From contig MKUJ01000013.1 of the NCBI GenBank assembly GCA_001897755.1, positions 89,586 to 153,585 on the forward strand: a stretch of DNA of 64,000 nt, in the 5' to 3' direction. This document shows, piece by piece, positions 1 to 9,176 of the stretch. The stretch is from Afipia sp. 64-13. Lineage in GTDB: Bacteria > Pseudomonadota > Alphaproteobacteria > Rhizobiales > Xanthobacteraceae. Numbering within the stretch: position 1 is the stretch's first letter; each line of letters starts with the position of its first letter. Below the pieces are notes generated by a model. The model was not told the origin of the DNA. It ran no database searches and saw only the letters and a program-made list of their open reading frames with translations. Position numbers and translations under genes: made by a program.

Positions 1-27
1 TTTTCGGTGCGATGATCGCGGCGTTCG

Positions 28-2196
28 TCAGGACGCCTTGCGCTGCAATTCGCCGTCCTTCACCTCGCGCCGCCGGGCGTGGAGGATGAATTCGGTGTAG
101 CCGTTCGGCTGCTCGCGGCCCTTGAACACCAGTTCGCAGGCAGCCTGGAAGGCGATGCCGTCGAATTTCGGCGCCATCGGCCGGTACAGCGGATCGCCGG
201 CGTTCTGGCGATCGACCACGGCGGCCATGCGCCGCAGCGATTCCATCACCTGCTCGTGGGTGACGACGCCGTGATGCAGCCAGTTGGCCAGATGCTGGCT
301 GGAGATGCGCAGCGTGGCGCGATCTTCCATCAGGCCGACATCGTGAATGTCCGGCACCTTGGAGCAGCCGATGCCCTGATCGAGCCAACGCACGACATAG
401 CCGAGGATCCCCTGGCAGTTGTTGTCGATCTCCTGCTTGACGTCGTCCGGCGACCAGTTCGAGTTCGACAGCGGAATGGTCAGGAGGTCCGACAGCTTGG
501 CGCGCGGGCGGCTGCGCAGTTCCTGCTGGCGCGCGGCGACGTCGACCTGATGATAATGCAGCGCGTGCAGCGTCGCCGCGGTCGGCGAGGGCACCCATGC
601 GGTGGCGGCGCCGGCGCGCGGATGGCCGATCTTCTGCACCAGCATGTCGGCCATCTTGTCGGGCGCGGCCCACATGCCCTTGCCGATCTGGGCGTGGCCG
701 GGCAGGCCGCAGGCGAGACCATTGTCGACGTTCCAGTCCTCATAGGCCTTGATCCAGGCCGCCGACTTCATGTCGCCCTTGCGCAGCAGCGGTCCGGCTT
801 CCATCGAGGTGTGGATCTCGTCGCCGGTGCGATCGAGGAAGCCGGTGTTGATGAAGAACACGCGGTCCGGCACCTGCTGGATGCCGGCCTTGAGGTTGAC
901 CGTGGTGCGGCGCTCCTCGTCCATGATGCCGATCTTCAGCGTGTTGCGCGGGATCGACAGCATCGCCTCGATGCGGCCGAACAGTTCGCCGACCAGAGCG
1001 ATCTCTTCCGGCCCGTGCAGCTTCGGCTTGACGATGTAGATCGAGCCCTTGCGGCTGTTGCGCTTGTGCCGCAGGTCGTGCATGCCGACCAGCGCGGTGA
1101 TCGCGGCATCGAGCATGCCTTCGGGGATCTCGCGGCCGGCCGGGTCGAGCACGGCGTCGGTGTACATGTGAATGCCGACATTGCGCACCAGCAGCAGGCT
1201 GCGGCCGTTCAGCGTCAGCGTCTTGCCGTCCGGCGCAATGTAGGTGCGGTCGGCGTTGAGCGAGCGGGTCAGCATCCGGCCGCCCTTCTCGAACTGCGCC
1301 GACAGCGTGCCCTTCAAGAGGCCGAGCGTGTTGCGATAGAGCAGCACCTTGTCCTCGGCATCGACCGCGGCGACGCTGTCTTCCATGTCGAGAATGGTCG
1401 AGAGCGCGGCTTCGATGATGATGTCGGAGACGCCGGCCGGATCGTCCTTGCCGATCGCGGCGGTGCGGTCGATCCGGATGTCGATGTGCAGGCCGTGATT
1501 GACCAGCAGCACCGAGGAGGGCGCCGCTGCCTCGCCCTGATGGCCGGCGAACTGCTTCGGATCTTTCAGTGCGGTGGTCGCGCCGTCAGAAAGCGTAGCC
1601 GCCAGCGCGCCGTTCGCGACGCTGTAGGCCGTGACATCGGCATGACTGCCGGAGGCGAGCGGCACGGTCTCGTCGAGAAACGCCTTGGCCCTGGCGATGA
1701 CGCGCTCGCCGCGCGCCTTGTTGTAGCCGGGGCCGCGCTCCTTCGGATCGAACGGAATGGCGTCGGTGCCGTAGAAGGCGTCGTACAGGCTGCCCCAGCG
1801 CGCATTCGCGGCGTTCAGCGCATAGCGCGCGTTGCTCAGCGGCACTACGAGCTGCGGACCGTAGAGGCGCGCGATCTCGTCGTCGGTGTTCTGCGTCCGC
1901 ACCTGCTCGGTGGCGGGCTCCGGCAGCAGATAGCCGATCTCCTTGAGGAAGGCGGTGTGGCTTTCGAGATCGAACGGCTTGCCCTTGCGCTCGCGATGCC
2001 ACGCGTCGATCTTCGCCTGCAGCACATCGCGCTTGTCGAGTAGCGCCCGATTGACCGGCGCAAGATCGCGGATCACCGCGGCGAGCCCGCTCCAGAATGT
2101 TTCCGATGAAATGCCGGTGCCCGGCGCCGCTTCACGCTCGACGAAGTCGAACAGGGCAGGTGCGATTTTGAGGCCGCCGATATCGATACGTTTCAT
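28..2196 (-). CDS. glcB: malate synthase G
   Basis: Condenses glyoxylate with acetyl-CoA to malate in the cytoplasm, the second step of the glyoxylate bypass and the route for glycolate use. The 722-residue product has the length of the single-chain G isoform (about 720) rather than the A isoform (about 530), and the family's typical opening, [13 protein letters not shown]. The frame is open for 19 more codons upstream, but that segment does not look like the family, so the ATG ending at 2196 is chosen; its Shine-Dalgarno is weak. It is transcribed alone, and its promoter region holds a cluster of TGTCA/TGACA half-sites (separate entry). Isocitrate lyase is not in the window. Identification is firm; the exact start is likely. 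Confidence 0.95.
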   Translation of the reverse strand: MKRIDIGGLKIAPALFDFVEREAAPGTGISSETFWSGLAAVIRDLAPVNRALLDKRDVLQAKIDAWHRERKGKPFDLESHTAFLKEIGYLLPEPATEQVRTQNTDDEIARLYGPQLVVPLSNARYALNAANARWGSLYDAFYGTDAIPFDPKERGPGYNKARGERVIARAKAFLDETVPLASGSHADVTAYSVANGALAATLSDGATTALKDPKQFAGHQGEAAAPSSVLLVNHGLHIDIRIDRTAAIGKDDPAGVSDIIIEAALSTILDMEDSVAAVDAEDKVLLYRNTLGLLKGTLSAQFEKGGRMLTRSLNADRTYIAPDGKTLTLNGRSLLLVRNVGIHMYTDAVLDPAGREIPEGMLDAAITALVGMHDLRHKRNSRKGSIYIVKPKLHGPEEIALVGELFGRIEAMLSIPRNTLKIGIMDEERRTTVNLKAGIQQVPDRVFFINTGFLDRTGDEIHTSMEAGPLLRKGDMKSAAWIKAYEDWNVDNGLACGLPGHAQIGKGMWAAPDKMADMLVQKIGHPRAGAATAWVPSPTAATLHALHYHQVDVAARQQELRSRPRAKLSDLLTIPLSNSNWSPDDVKQEIDNNCQGILGYVVRWLDQGIGCSKVPDIHDVGLMEDRATLRISSQHLANWLHHGVVTHEQVMESLRRMAAVVDRQNAGDPLYRPMAPKFDGIAFQAACELVFKGREQPNGYTEFILHARRREVKDGELQRKAS

Positions 2197-2339
2197 TTCC
2201 GAGTGTCTCGCAGATTGTTCGACATGCCGTTCCAGAAACCGGAACGCATGCAACTGAAATTTTGAACGCTGAAAAGCGTTTTAACGTCAAACCTGTCGCG
2301 ATGAGAAGCCCTTTACCGCATTGCGAGGTTATACCAAAG

Positions 2340-2480
2340 GCCATTCCACAGCTTGTGACACGAAAAAAGTTCGCTTTAGTTCCAAGTATTTGAGGTGAAA
2401 GTTGTTAGTCACAATTGTCACAACATGACAACTCGTGACAGCGCAGGCGCAACTGCGCGGTGCGCGTGACAAATCACACT
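2340..2480. promoter_or_regulatory. TGTCA/TGACA half-site cluster upstream of glcB
   Basis: The gap between glcB and cysNC (2197-2576) has no convincing gene. It holds a dense set of GTCACAA/TTGTGAC-like words, including a perfect 6-5-6 inverted repeat TTGTCA-CAACA-TGACAA at 2415-2431, with further copies near 2352, 2408, 2435 and 2466. The spacing fits a dimeric regulator binding several sites. It lies 140-280 bases upstream of the malate synthase start. The regulator is unknown; a GntR-type repressor is one possibility. Confidence 0.5.
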
Positions 2481-2576
2481 AAACCGGGCTCGCACGCATC
2501 GCGCGGTTTGAAACACGCAGCGCGAAACGCGCGCGCGGGCGCGCGAATGCGATGTCGTCAGGATGATGGAAAACGA

Positions 2577-4493
2577 TCAGATGTGCGCGGCGAGATCGGC
2601 CGGCTCGCCGAGCAGCACATGGCTTGCGGTCAGCATCTGTTCGATCGCGCCGGTGGCCTCGAGGATCGAGCGCTGCGAGGTGTCGATCGTCAGTTCGGCA
2701 TCCGTCGGCGGCTGGTAGTCCTGCCCGATGCCGGTGAAGCCCGGCAGTTGTCCGGCGCGCGCCTTGGCGTAGTGGCCCTTGGGATCGCGGCTCTCGCAGA
2801 CGGAGGCGGGTGTCGCGACATAGATTTCGCGGAAGGTGTCGCCCGTGATCTGGCGCGCCTGCGCGCGATCGTCGGCGGCGGGCGACACCGCGGCGACGAT
2901 GGCGATATGGCCGTTGCGCGCCAGATGGGTCGCGATCTCGGCGAGGCGGCGGATGTTCTCGCGGCGGTCCTGCGGCGAGAAGCCGAGATCGCCGTTGAGG
3001 CCGGCGCGCAGCGTATCGCCGTCGAGCAGGATCGGCGAACCGCCGCGGCTGAACAGCTTGCGCTCCAGCGCGCGGGCCAGCGTCGATTTACCGGCGCCCG
3101 GCAGGCCGGTGAACCACACCACGGCGCCGTGATGATGGAAACGCGCGGCGCGCTCGGCCGGCTGCAATGCGGATTCCACCGGCACGATATCGACCGGCAG
3201 CGCGCGCTCGCCGGCATCGACGCTGAGCACGAGACCGCCGCCGGCGATGCGGCCGTTCACTTCGATGACGAGGCGGCCGGTGCGCGGATTGTCGGTGTGG
3301 GCGTCGACGGCGACAGGTTTGGCCAGCGCGAGATCGATTTCGCCGACATGGTTGCGCGCGATCGCGGAGGTGGCGACGCTGGCGAGATCGCCGGGATCGA
3401 CCGCCTCTTCGATGGCGACGACGCTGGCGCGGCTTTCCATGGTGCCGAGCCGGACCAGGATCGAGGCGCCGGGCTGCAACGGAGTCTCGTGCAGCCAGAA
3501 GATGCGGGCGCGCAGGCGGCGGGTGTCGCGCGGCGCGGACGCACCGCGGCCGATGATGTCGCCGCGCTCTAGAAACAACTCGCGGTCGAGCGTGATGCCG
3601 ACCGAACGCCCGGCGGTCTGCCGCGCGGTGAGCGGCGTGGTGGGCCAGCTTTCCACCGTCTTGATCTTCGCGACCTTGCCGGCGGGCATGATGACGATCT
3701 CGTCGCCCGCGGCGAGGTGACCGGATTCGATGCGGCCGGCGACGATGCGGCGGTCGTCGAACTTGTAGATCGCCTGCACCGGCAGACGCAGCGGCAGGTC
3801 GGTCAGCGCCCGGCTCGGCGTCAGCGCATCGAGCGCGCCGACCACGGTAGGGCCGTTATACCAGCCGATGCGTGCGGTGAGCTCGGCGACGCCGTCGCCC
3901 TCGCGCGCGGACACCGGAATGACCGCGACCGGCGCGACGCCGACGCTGACGAGATGCGCGGAGATTTCATCGCGGATCTCGTTGAAACGCGCCGCGCTGA
4001 AATCGACGCGGTCCATCTTGTTGACCACGACGGCGACCTGCTTCACGCCGAGCAGATGCAACAGATAGCCGTGGCGGCGGGTCTGGTCGCGCACGCCTTC
4101 CAGCGCGTCGATGATCAGCACCGCGGCATCGGCCTGCGAGGCGCCGGTGATCATGTTGCGCAGGAATTCGGCATGGCCGGGCGCGTCGATCAGCACGATG
4201 TCGCGCGAGGCGGTGTGGAAGCGGATCTGCGTGGTGTCGATGGTGATGCCCTGGTCGCGCTCGGTCTGTAGCGCGTCGAGCAGGAACGACCATTCGAACG
4301 GCATGCCGCGCCGCTCGCTGACCGCTTTGAGCATCTCGAGCTTGCCGTCGGGCAGGCTGCCGGTCTCGTGCAGCAGGCGGCCGACCAAGGTCGATTTGCC
4401 GTGATCGACATGGCCGACGATGACGATGCTGACCTGCGGCCGTGCGTTGTTGCTCGGAGCCGGCAGATCGGTTTGGGAGACGGCCATGTTCAT
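2577..4493 (-). CDS. cysNC: bifunctional sulfate adenylyltransferase large subunit / APS kinase (CysN-CysC fusion)
   Basis: The N-terminal half is the GTPase subunit of ATP sulfurylase, which drives APS formation together with CysD. The C-terminal third is APS kinase, making PAPS. GTPase motifs are visible: GHVDHGKS (27-34), DAPGH (103-107), NKMD (158-161). The kinase P-loop GLPGAGKS is at 463-470, followed by LLDGD and the [13 protein letters not shown] segment typical of APS kinases. At 638 residues it matches NodQ/CysNC fusions of rhizobia. It lies 27 bases after cysD and ends the leftward arm of the sulfate cluster. The context is housekeeping cysteine synthesis, so a nod role is not implied, although PAPS is not the substrate expected for the nearby CysH. 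Two initiator ATGs lie two codons apart; the first is used. Confidence 0.96.
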   Translation of the reverse strand: MNMAVSQTDLPAPSNNARPQVSIVIVGHVDHGKSTLVGRLLHETGSLPDGKLEMLKAVSERRGMPFEWSFLLDALQTERDQGITIDTTQIRFHTASRDIVLIDAPGHAEFLRNMITGASQADAAVLIIDALEGVRDQTRRHGYLLHLLGVKQVAVVVNKMDRVDFSAARFNEIRDEISAHLVSVGVAPVAVIPVSAREGDGVAELTARIGWYNGPTVVGALDALTPSRALTDLPLRLPVQAIYKFDDRRIVAGRIESGHLAAGDEIVIMPAGKVAKIKTVESWPTTPLTARQTAGRSVGITLDRELFLERGDIIGRGASAPRDTRRLRARIFWLHETPLQPGASILVRLGTMESRASVVAIEEAVDPGDLASVATSAIARNHVGEIDLALAKPVAVDAHTDNPRTGRLVIEVNGRIAGGGLVLSVDAGERALPVDIVPVESALQPAERAARFHHHGAVVWFTGLPGAGKSTLARALERKLFSRGGSPILLDGDTLRAGLNGDLGFSPQDRRENIRRLAEIATHLARNGHIAIVAAVSPAADDRAQARQITGDTFREIYVATPASVCESRDPKGHYAKARAGQLPGFTGIGQDYQPPTDAELTIDTSQRSILEATGAIEQMLTASHVLLGEPADLAAHI

Positions 4494-4520
4494 CGGCGCA
4501 CTCGCAGTGTTGGTGAGGCT

Positions 4521-5333
4521 TTAAAGATACCCGGCGACGCGCAGCCGCTCGAAAGCGTCCTCGGTTTCATGATCGAGCGCGCGGCCGGAGCGCTCTGGCA
4601 CCTTGGTCTCCCGCAACTCGGTCAGGATCTCGGCGATGTTGGAGGCGTTCGACGCCACCGGGAAGGTGATGTCGGCATCGCCGAGCGAGCGATAGCGCTT
4701 GCCGTCCTTCGCCAGATAAAGCGGGATGATCGGAATGTTCTCGCGCTGGGTGTAGGCCCAGATGTCGGTCTCGGTCCAATGCAGGATCGGATGGATGCGC
4801 AAATGCGCGCCAGGCGGCACCGAGGCGTTGAAGTGATCCCAGAATTCCGGCGGCTGGTCGCGCACGTCCCATCCCCCTTCGAGTCCGCGCGGCGAGAACA
4901 CCCGCTCCTTGGCGCGGGTGGCTTCCTCGTCGCGGCGGATGCCGGCGATCAGTCCGTCGAAGCCGTATTTGCCGAGCGCCATCTTCAGGCCCTCGGTCTT
5001 GCGGGCGGCCGAGCGTGCCGCCGGCGGCAGCGTCGGATCGACCGCATCGATCGGCGGGCAGGGATCGACGCGCAGATCGAGACCCCACTCCTTCGAGTAG
5101 TGATCGCGGAAGGCGTACATCTCGGGAAATTTCTTGCCGGTGTCGACATGCAGGCAGGGGAACGGCACCTTGCCGAAGAACGCCTTGCGCGCCAGCCAGA
5201 TCATCACGTTGGAATCTTTGCCGAGCGACCACAGCAGCGCGAGCTTCTTCAACCGCGCGAAACCCTCGCGCAGGATGTAGATGCTCTGCGCTTCGAGTTC
5301 GTCGAGATGATCGTTCGCGTGCTGCGCGCTCAT
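4521..5333 (-). CDS. cysD: sulfate adenylyltransferase small subunit
   Basis: Catalytic subunit of ATP sulfurylase, joining sulfate and ATP to give APS with CysN. The 270-residue product has the PP-loop-like SLGKDSNVM segment, LHVDTGKKFPEMY and the GIRRDEEATRAKER motif of the family. A GTG two codons upstream (5339) could also start it, but that codon overlaps the ferredoxin stop, and the ATG at 5333 sits two bases after it, so the ATG is preferred. It is therefore tightly coupled to the ferredoxin gene before it and to cysNC after it. C-terminal residues ending VAGYL are typical of the family. Confidence 0.95.
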   Translation of the reverse strand: MSAQHANDHLDELEAQSIYILREGFARLKKLALLWSLGKDSNVMIWLARKAFFGKVPFPCLHVDTGKKFPEMYAFRDHYSKEWGLDLRVDPCPPIDAVDPTLPPAARSAARKTEGLKMALGKYGFDGLIAGIRRDEEATRAKERVFSPRGLEGGWDVRDQPPEFWDHFNASVPPGAHLRIHPILHWTETDIWAYTQRENIPIIPLYLAKDGKRYRSLGDADITFPVASNASNIAEILTELRETKVPERSGRALDHETEDAFERLRVAGYL

Positions 5334-5335
5334 GA

Positions 5336-5650
5336 TCACTCGCCGTCGGGTGCGAGCGTGACGCGCAGGCCATCGGTCTGCGGCGACATCAGGATCTGGC
5401 AGGCGAGCCGCGAGTTGGATTCGACGAAGAACGCGCTGTCGAGCTGGTCGATCTCTTCATCGGTCGGCGGCGCGAGGCGCGACATCCACTCCTGATCGAC
5501 ATAGACATGGCAGGTGGCGCAGGCGCAGGCGCCGCCGCATTCGGCTTTGATCGAAAGACCCCAGTCGCGGATTACCTCCATCACGCGCCAGCCTTCCAGC
5601 GCTTCCAGACGATGTTCCTGACCCTGACGATCGACGACGAGAAGATGCAT
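5336..5650 (-). CDS. 2Fe-2S ferredoxin, adrenodoxin type
   Basis: Small soluble electron carrier of 104 residues. Four cysteines fit the vertebrate/bacterial adrenodoxin pattern C-x5-C-x2-C-x36-C (residues 38, 44, 47 and 84), inside AECGGACACATCHVYV and RLACQI. The frame is open further upstream but that part is low-quality sequence across the divergent promoter, so the ATG at 5650 is chosen. It is the first gene of the leftward sulfate arm and is coupled to cysD. From its position it probably supplies electrons to a step of sulfate assimilation, for example a ferredoxin-dependent sulfite reductase encoded elsewhere or APS reduction; this is inferred from context only. Confidence 0.88.
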   Translation of the reverse strand: MHLLVVDRQGQEHRLEALEGWRVMEVIRDWGLSIKAECGGACACATCHVYVDQEWMSRLAPPTDEEIDQLDSAFFVESNSRLACQILMSPQTDGLRVTLAPDGE

Positions 5651-5694
5651 CTCTTGCACTTGAATCCGCAGTGTGAATTTTCCAGGAGCGCAGC

Positions 5695-5719
5695 AGAGAA
5701 AGAAGAAATTTATTTCTCT
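5695..5719. promoter_or_regulatory. AT-rich inverted repeats in the divergent sulfate control region
   Basis: The 143-base gap between the ferredoxin gene and cysG holds nested inverted repeats: AGAGAAA (5695-5701) against TTTCTCT (5713-5719), and inside it AGAAAT-TT-ATTTCT (5704-5717). The region is strikingly AT-rich compared with the surroundings. It is a good candidate for the binding site of a LysR-type sulfur regulator (CysB/Cbl class) controlling both arms; no biochemical assignment can be made from sequence. Confidence 0.45.
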
Positions 5720-5753
5720 TTGTCGCCGCGACGAGATACATATATAGAAAATA

Positions 5754-5781
5754 ATTCCCGTCAATCCCCGAATTCGGGAAT
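5754..5781. promoter_or_regulatory. palindrome just before cysG
   Basis: A perfect 12-base palindrome CCCGAATTCGGG spans 5767-5778, flanked by a second arm pair ATTCCCG (5754-5760) and CGGGAAT (5775-5781). It ends 12 bases before the cysG ATG, so it could be an operator or an mRNA hairpin affecting translation. Confidence 0.4.
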
Positions 5782-5793
5782 CCGGAGTCGTTG

Positions 5794-7218
5794 ATGCAGT
5801 TTCTGCCCGTGTTTCTCGATTTGCGTGCCGGCCCTGTTCTGCTGATCGGAGCGGGCGAGCTGGTGCGCGCCAAACTGCGGCTGTTGCTGGCGGCGTGCGC
5901 GCGCGTGCGCTGGCTGACGCTCGACGGCGTGCGCGACATCGGCGAATTCAGTGCAGAGGACGCGCAGCGGATCGAACACGTCGACGGCGATATCGAGAGC
6001 ATCGATCTTGCCGGCGTGATCGCGGTGCTGTGCGCGGGCGCGGGTCAGGCGGGCGAGCGCATGTCGGCGCGGGCGCGCGCGCTTGGTCTTCCGGTCAATG
6101 TGATGGACGACCTCGTGCATTCCACCTTCATCTTTCCCGCGATCGTCGATCGCGGCGACGTGGTGGTCGCGATCGGCACCGGCGGCGCGTCGCCGGTGGT
6201 GGCGCGGCGCGTGCGCGAGCGCATCGAGGCGCTGCTGCCGGCGCGGATCGGCGATCTCGCCGGTTTCATCGGACGCTGGCGCAGACACATTCATGAGCGG
6301 ATGCCGGAATTCGCGTTGCGCCGCCGGTTCTGGGAGCGCGTGGTGGATGGGCCGATCGGCGCGCTGGTGCTGGCCGGGCGCAGCGCGGAAGCTAACGCCG
6401 CGCTGGACAACATCCTTGATCCGGCGCAATTCGCCAGCGCCGATGGCGAGGGCCTGGTGACGCTGGTCGGCGCCGGCCCCGGCGATCCCGATCTGCTGAC
6501 GGTGAAGGCGCTGCGCGCGCTGCAGGACGCTGATGTGGTGTTCTATGACGATCTGGTCTCGCCGGAGATACTCGATCGCGCGCGGCGCGATGCGGCGCGC
6601 GTCTCGGTCGGCCGCCGCATCGGCAAGCCGGGCATCGGGCAGGATGCCACCAACGCGTTGCTGATCGAGGCGGCACGCGCCGGCAAGCGCGCGGTGCGGC
6701 TCAAGGGCGGCGATCCCTTTGTCTTCGGACGCGGCGGCGAGGAAGTCGCGGCGCTGCGCGAGGCCGGCGTCGCCTATGCCGTCATTCCGGGCATCACCGC
6801 CGGAATCGGCGCTGCGGCGGAGTCCGAAGTGCCGCTGACCTTCCGCCAGCAGGCGACGCGCATCACCTTTCTCACCGCGCACAAGGCGCGCGATGCCGAG
6901 GCGGTCGACTGGGGCGCTCTGACCGACACCAAGATGACGATGGTGGTCTATATGGGTATCACTGCCGCACTGAGCATTCGCGAAGGCCTGCTTGCGGCCG
7001 GCCGCTCGCCGCAAACGCCGGTCGGTGTGTTCGCGCGCGCGACACGGCCCGACGCCAAGGCCATTGTCGGCACGCTCGATCAACTTCCCGATCTGGTGAC
7101 GCAGGTGGAGACCGGGCCCGCGATCCTGATCATCGGCGACGTGGTGGCGCATTCGGCGCCATGGCGTGCTGCGGATCTGGCTCGCTTCGCCGCTCCCATG
7201 ATGGCGGCCGCCGAATGA
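5794..7218 (+). CDS. cysG: siroheme synthase (precorrin-2 dehydrogenase/ferrochelatase plus uroporphyrinogen-III methyltransferase)
   Basis: Makes siroheme, the cofactor of sulfite and nitrite reductases, from uroporphyrinogen III. The N-terminal ~200 residues are the NAD-dependent dehydrogenase/chelatase module (GAGELVRAKLRLLLA nucleotide-binding start). The C-terminal ~250 residues are the SAM methyltransferase, with VGAGPGDPDLLTVKALRAL, YDDLVSPEIL and GGDPFVFGRGGEE all visible. At 474 residues the length matches fused CysG. The ATG at 5794 has CCGGAG seven bases upstream; a TTG immediately before it is less likely. Its stop overlaps the cysH start (ATGA), showing translational coupling. 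In relatives known to me sulfite reductase genes often follow cysG; here they do not. Confidence 0.95.
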   Translation: MQFLPVFLDLRAGPVLLIGAGELVRAKLRLLLAACARVRWLTLDGVRDIGEFSAEDAQRIEHVDGDIESIDLAGVIAVLCAGAGQAGERMSARARALGLPVNVMDDLVHSTFIFPAIVDRGDVVVAIGTGGASPVVARRVRERIEALLPARIGDLAGFIGRWRRHIHERMPEFALRRRFWERVVDGPIGALVLAGRSAEANAALDNILDPAQFASADGEGLVTLVGAGPGDPDLLTVKALRALQDADVVFYDDLVSPEILDRARRDAARVSVGRRIGKPGIGQDATNALLIEAARAGKRAVRLKGGDPFVFGRGGEEVAALREAGVAYAVIPGITAGIGAAAESEVPLTFRQQATRITFLTAHKARDAEAVDWGALTDTKMTMVVYMGITAALSIREGLLAAGRSPQTPVGVFARATRPDAKAIVGTLDQLPDLVTQVETGPAILIIGDVVAHSAPWRAADLARFAAPMMAAAE

Positions 7219-7946
7219 GCGCGCCCGGCATTGAAGTTCATCACGTGACGCAAGCGAGCGCGCCGCGCGCCGCCGCGCTCGATGCGGCGCTGGCGCAGGC
7301 CTCGCCGGCCGAGATCATCCGCGCCGCGGTCAGCGAAGTCGGCCGCGAGCGGCTGGCGCTGGTGTCGTCGTTCGGCACCGAATCCGCCGCGCTGTTGAAA
7401 TTCGCCGCCGACGTCGATCCCGCGATCCCCGTGGTGTTTCTCGACACCGGCTGGCTGTTCGAGGAGACGCTGGCCTATCGCGACACGCTGACGCGGCTGC
7501 TCGGTCTGACCGATGTGCGCACCATTTATCCGCGCGAGGAGGCTCTCGTGCGCGAAGACGGGGATCGCGAATTGTGGTTTTCCGATCCGGACCGCTGCTG
7601 CTTCATCCGCAAGGTCGAGCCGCTGGCGCGCGCGCTGACGCCGTTTTCGGCATGGCTCAACGGACGCAAGCGATTCCAGGGCGGCGACCGCGCCACGATT
7701 CCTGTCGTCGAGGCGGATGGCGAGCGACTGAAGTTCAATCCGCTCGCCAATGTCACGCCGCAGGAGTTGCAGACGCTCTATGCGACATCGGGCCTGCCGC
7801 CGCATCCTCTGGCGTCCTCCGGATTCACCTCGGTCGGCTGCATGCCGTGCACCAGCCGGACCGCGCCGGGAGAAGATTCGCGCGCCGGCCGCTGGCGTGG
7901 AAAAGGCAAAACGGAATGCGGCATTCACGTGACGAAGATTTCGTAG
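7215..7946 (+). CDS. cysH: assimilatory APS reductase (4Fe-4S type)
   Basis: Reduces activated sulfate to sulfite using thioredoxin. Four cysteines expected to hold a [4Fe-4S] cluster are present: Cys128-Cys129 in DRCCFIRK and Cys209/Cys212 in GCMPCT. This pattern marks the APS-specific branch rather than the cluster-free PAPS reductases of enterobacteria. The catalytic Cys235 lies in KTECGIH near the C-terminus. The product has 243 residues. The ATG overlaps the cysG stop by four bases, and an upstream extension inside cysG is rejected. Because APS is the likely substrate, the APS kinase half of CysNC probably feeds sulfation or a side branch. Confidence 0.94.
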   Translation: MSAPGIEVHHVTQASAPRAAALDAALAQASPAEIIRAAVSEVGRERLALVSSFGTESAALLKFAADVDPAIPVVFLDTGWLFEETLAYRDTLTRLLGLTDVRTIYPREEALVREDGDRELWFSDPDRCCFIRKVEPLARALTPFSAWLNGRKRFQGGDRATIPVVEADGERLKFNPLANVTPQELQTLYATSGLPPHPLASSGFTSVGCMPCTSRTAPGEDSRAGRWRGKGKTECGIHVTKIS

Positions 7947-7971
7947 CACGTTTACGCCGGCCGCACGCAAA

Positions 7972-7992
7972 CAACGAAACCGCGTTTCGTTG
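7972..7992. promoter_or_regulatory. 9-base inverted repeat between cysH and sbp
   Basis: CAACGAAAC-CGC-GTTTCGTTG is a perfect inverted repeat with a three-base spacer. No run of T follows on either strand, so it reads better as an operator than as a terminator. A TTGACA word at 7995-8000 abuts it and may be the -35 box of an sbp promoter. Confidence 0.45.
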
Positions 7993-8067
7993 ACTTGACA
8001 GCTCAAATTCCAGAGGGTTGTGCCTCCATCGATAGCGCTCAAGCTGTCACTTGCCATGGAGATCGAG

Positions 8068-9057
8068 ATGATCCGCCGTATCCTCGCAGTTCTTGCCGCC
8101 GTTGTGTGGGCGGGCTCTGCGTTCGCTGCCGACGTGTCGTTGCTCAACGTGTCGTACGATCCGACGCGCGAACTCTATGTCGATTTCAACAAGGCGTTCA
8201 TCGCCGCGTATCAGAAGGACAGCGGCAAGAGCGTCGAGATCAAGCAGTCGCATGGCGGCTCCGGCTCGCAGGCGCGTTCGGTGATCGACGGATTGCAGGC
8301 CGATGTGGTGACGCTGGCGCTCGCCTATGACATCGACGCGATCGCGGACAGGGGATTCCTCGCCAGGGACTGGCAGAAGCGGCTGCCGCAAAATTCCGCG
8401 CCTTACACCTCGACCATCGTGTTTCTGGTGCGCAAGGGCAATCCGAAGGCGATCAAGGACTGGGACGATCTGCTCAAGAGCAACGTGCAGGTCATCACGC
8501 CGAATCCGAAGACCTCCGGCGGCGCGCGCTGGAACTATCTCGCGGCGTGGGGCTACGCGCTGAAAAAATTCGGCGCCGAAGACAAGGCCAAAAAATTCGT
8601 CGGCGATATTTACAAGAACGTGCCGGTTCTCGACACTGGCGCGCGCGGCTCGACGGTGACGTTCGTCCAGCGCGGCGTCGGCGACGTGCTGCTGGCCTGG
8701 GAGAACGAAGCCTATCTCGCGGTCAAGGAGTTCGGAGCGGACAAGTTCGAGATCGTGGTGCCGTCGGTTTCCATTCTCGCGGAGCCGCCGGTCGCCATCG
8801 TCGATCGCGTGGCCGACAAGAAAGGCACGCGCGCCGTGGCCGAGGCGTATCTGAAATACTGGTACACCAAAGAGGGACAGGAGATCGCGGCGCGCAATTT
8901 CTACCGGCCGCGCGATACGGAGGTGGCGAAGAAATACGAGGCCAACTTCGCCAAGGTCGATCTGTTCACGATCGACGAGGTGTTCGGCGGCTGGACCAAG
9001 GCGCAGAAGGAGCACTTTGCCGAGGGCGGTGTTTTCGACCAGATTTACAAGGACTGA
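8068..9057 (+). CDS. sbp: periplasmic sulfate-binding protein
   Basis: Captures sulfate or thiosulfate in the periplasm and delivers it to the CysTWA importer. The N-terminus [20 protein letters not shown] is a clear Sec signal peptide with cleavage before [17 protein letters not shown], the typical mature start. The body has the family's [18 protein letters not shown] segment and a late FYRPRD motif. The product has 329 residues. The ATG at 8068 has GGAG ten bases upstream; ATG codons earlier in frame lack a site. The gap to cysT holds a palindromic repeat that could shape different mRNA levels for binding protein and permease. Confidence 0.94.
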   Translation: MIRRILAVLAAVVWAGSAFAADVSLLNVSYDPTRELYVDFNKAFIAAYQKDSGKSVEIKQSHGGSGSQARSVIDGLQADVVTLALAYDIDAIADRGFLARDWQKRLPQNSAPYTSTIVFLVRKGNPKAIKDWDDLLKSNVQVITPNPKTSGGARWNYLAAWGYALKKFGAEDKAKKFVGDIYKNVPVLDTGARGSTVTFVQRGVGDVLLAWENEAYLAVKEFGADKFEIVVPSVSILAEPPVAIVDRVADKKGTRAVAEAYLKYWYTKEGQEIAARNFYRPRDTEVAKKYEANFAKVDLFTIDEVFGGWTKAQKEHFAEGGVFDQIYKD

Positions 9058-9080
9058 GATTGGGCGCGGCAAAAAAGGTG

Positions 9081-9155
9081 CGTCATTGCCGGACTTGATC
9101 CGGCAATCCATCTTCTGAAGAAAGATGGATGCCCGGGTTAAACCCGGGCATGACA
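9081..9155. repeat. short palindromic repeat, family A (cgtcattgcc...gcatgaca)
   Basis: An imperfect palindrome of about 75 bases opening CGTCATTGCCGG and closing CCCGGGCATGACA, with internal arms around AATCCATC/GATGGAT. The same architecture recurs at 17547-17620. It lies between sbp and cysT, where a stable RNA hairpin could terminate or stabilise the sbp transcript. Such elements are common in Bradyrhizobium-like genomes. Confidence 0.75.
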
Positions 9156-9176
9156 GTCAGGGGAATCGGGGACACC

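Noticed and set aside
79..2043. Long plus-strand open frame opposite glcB
   Set aside because: High GC makes the antisense frame open; its product is Arg/Ala/Val-rich without domains, whereas the minus strand encodes a clear malate synthase.
2460..3572. Long plus-strand open frame opposite cysNC
   Set aside because: Mirror of the sulfate adenylyltransferase/APS kinase gene; composition typical of a shadow frame.
2577..4493. Symbiotic nodQ assignment
   Set aside because: The gene is in a full sulfate assimilation cluster and no nod box or other nod genes are near.
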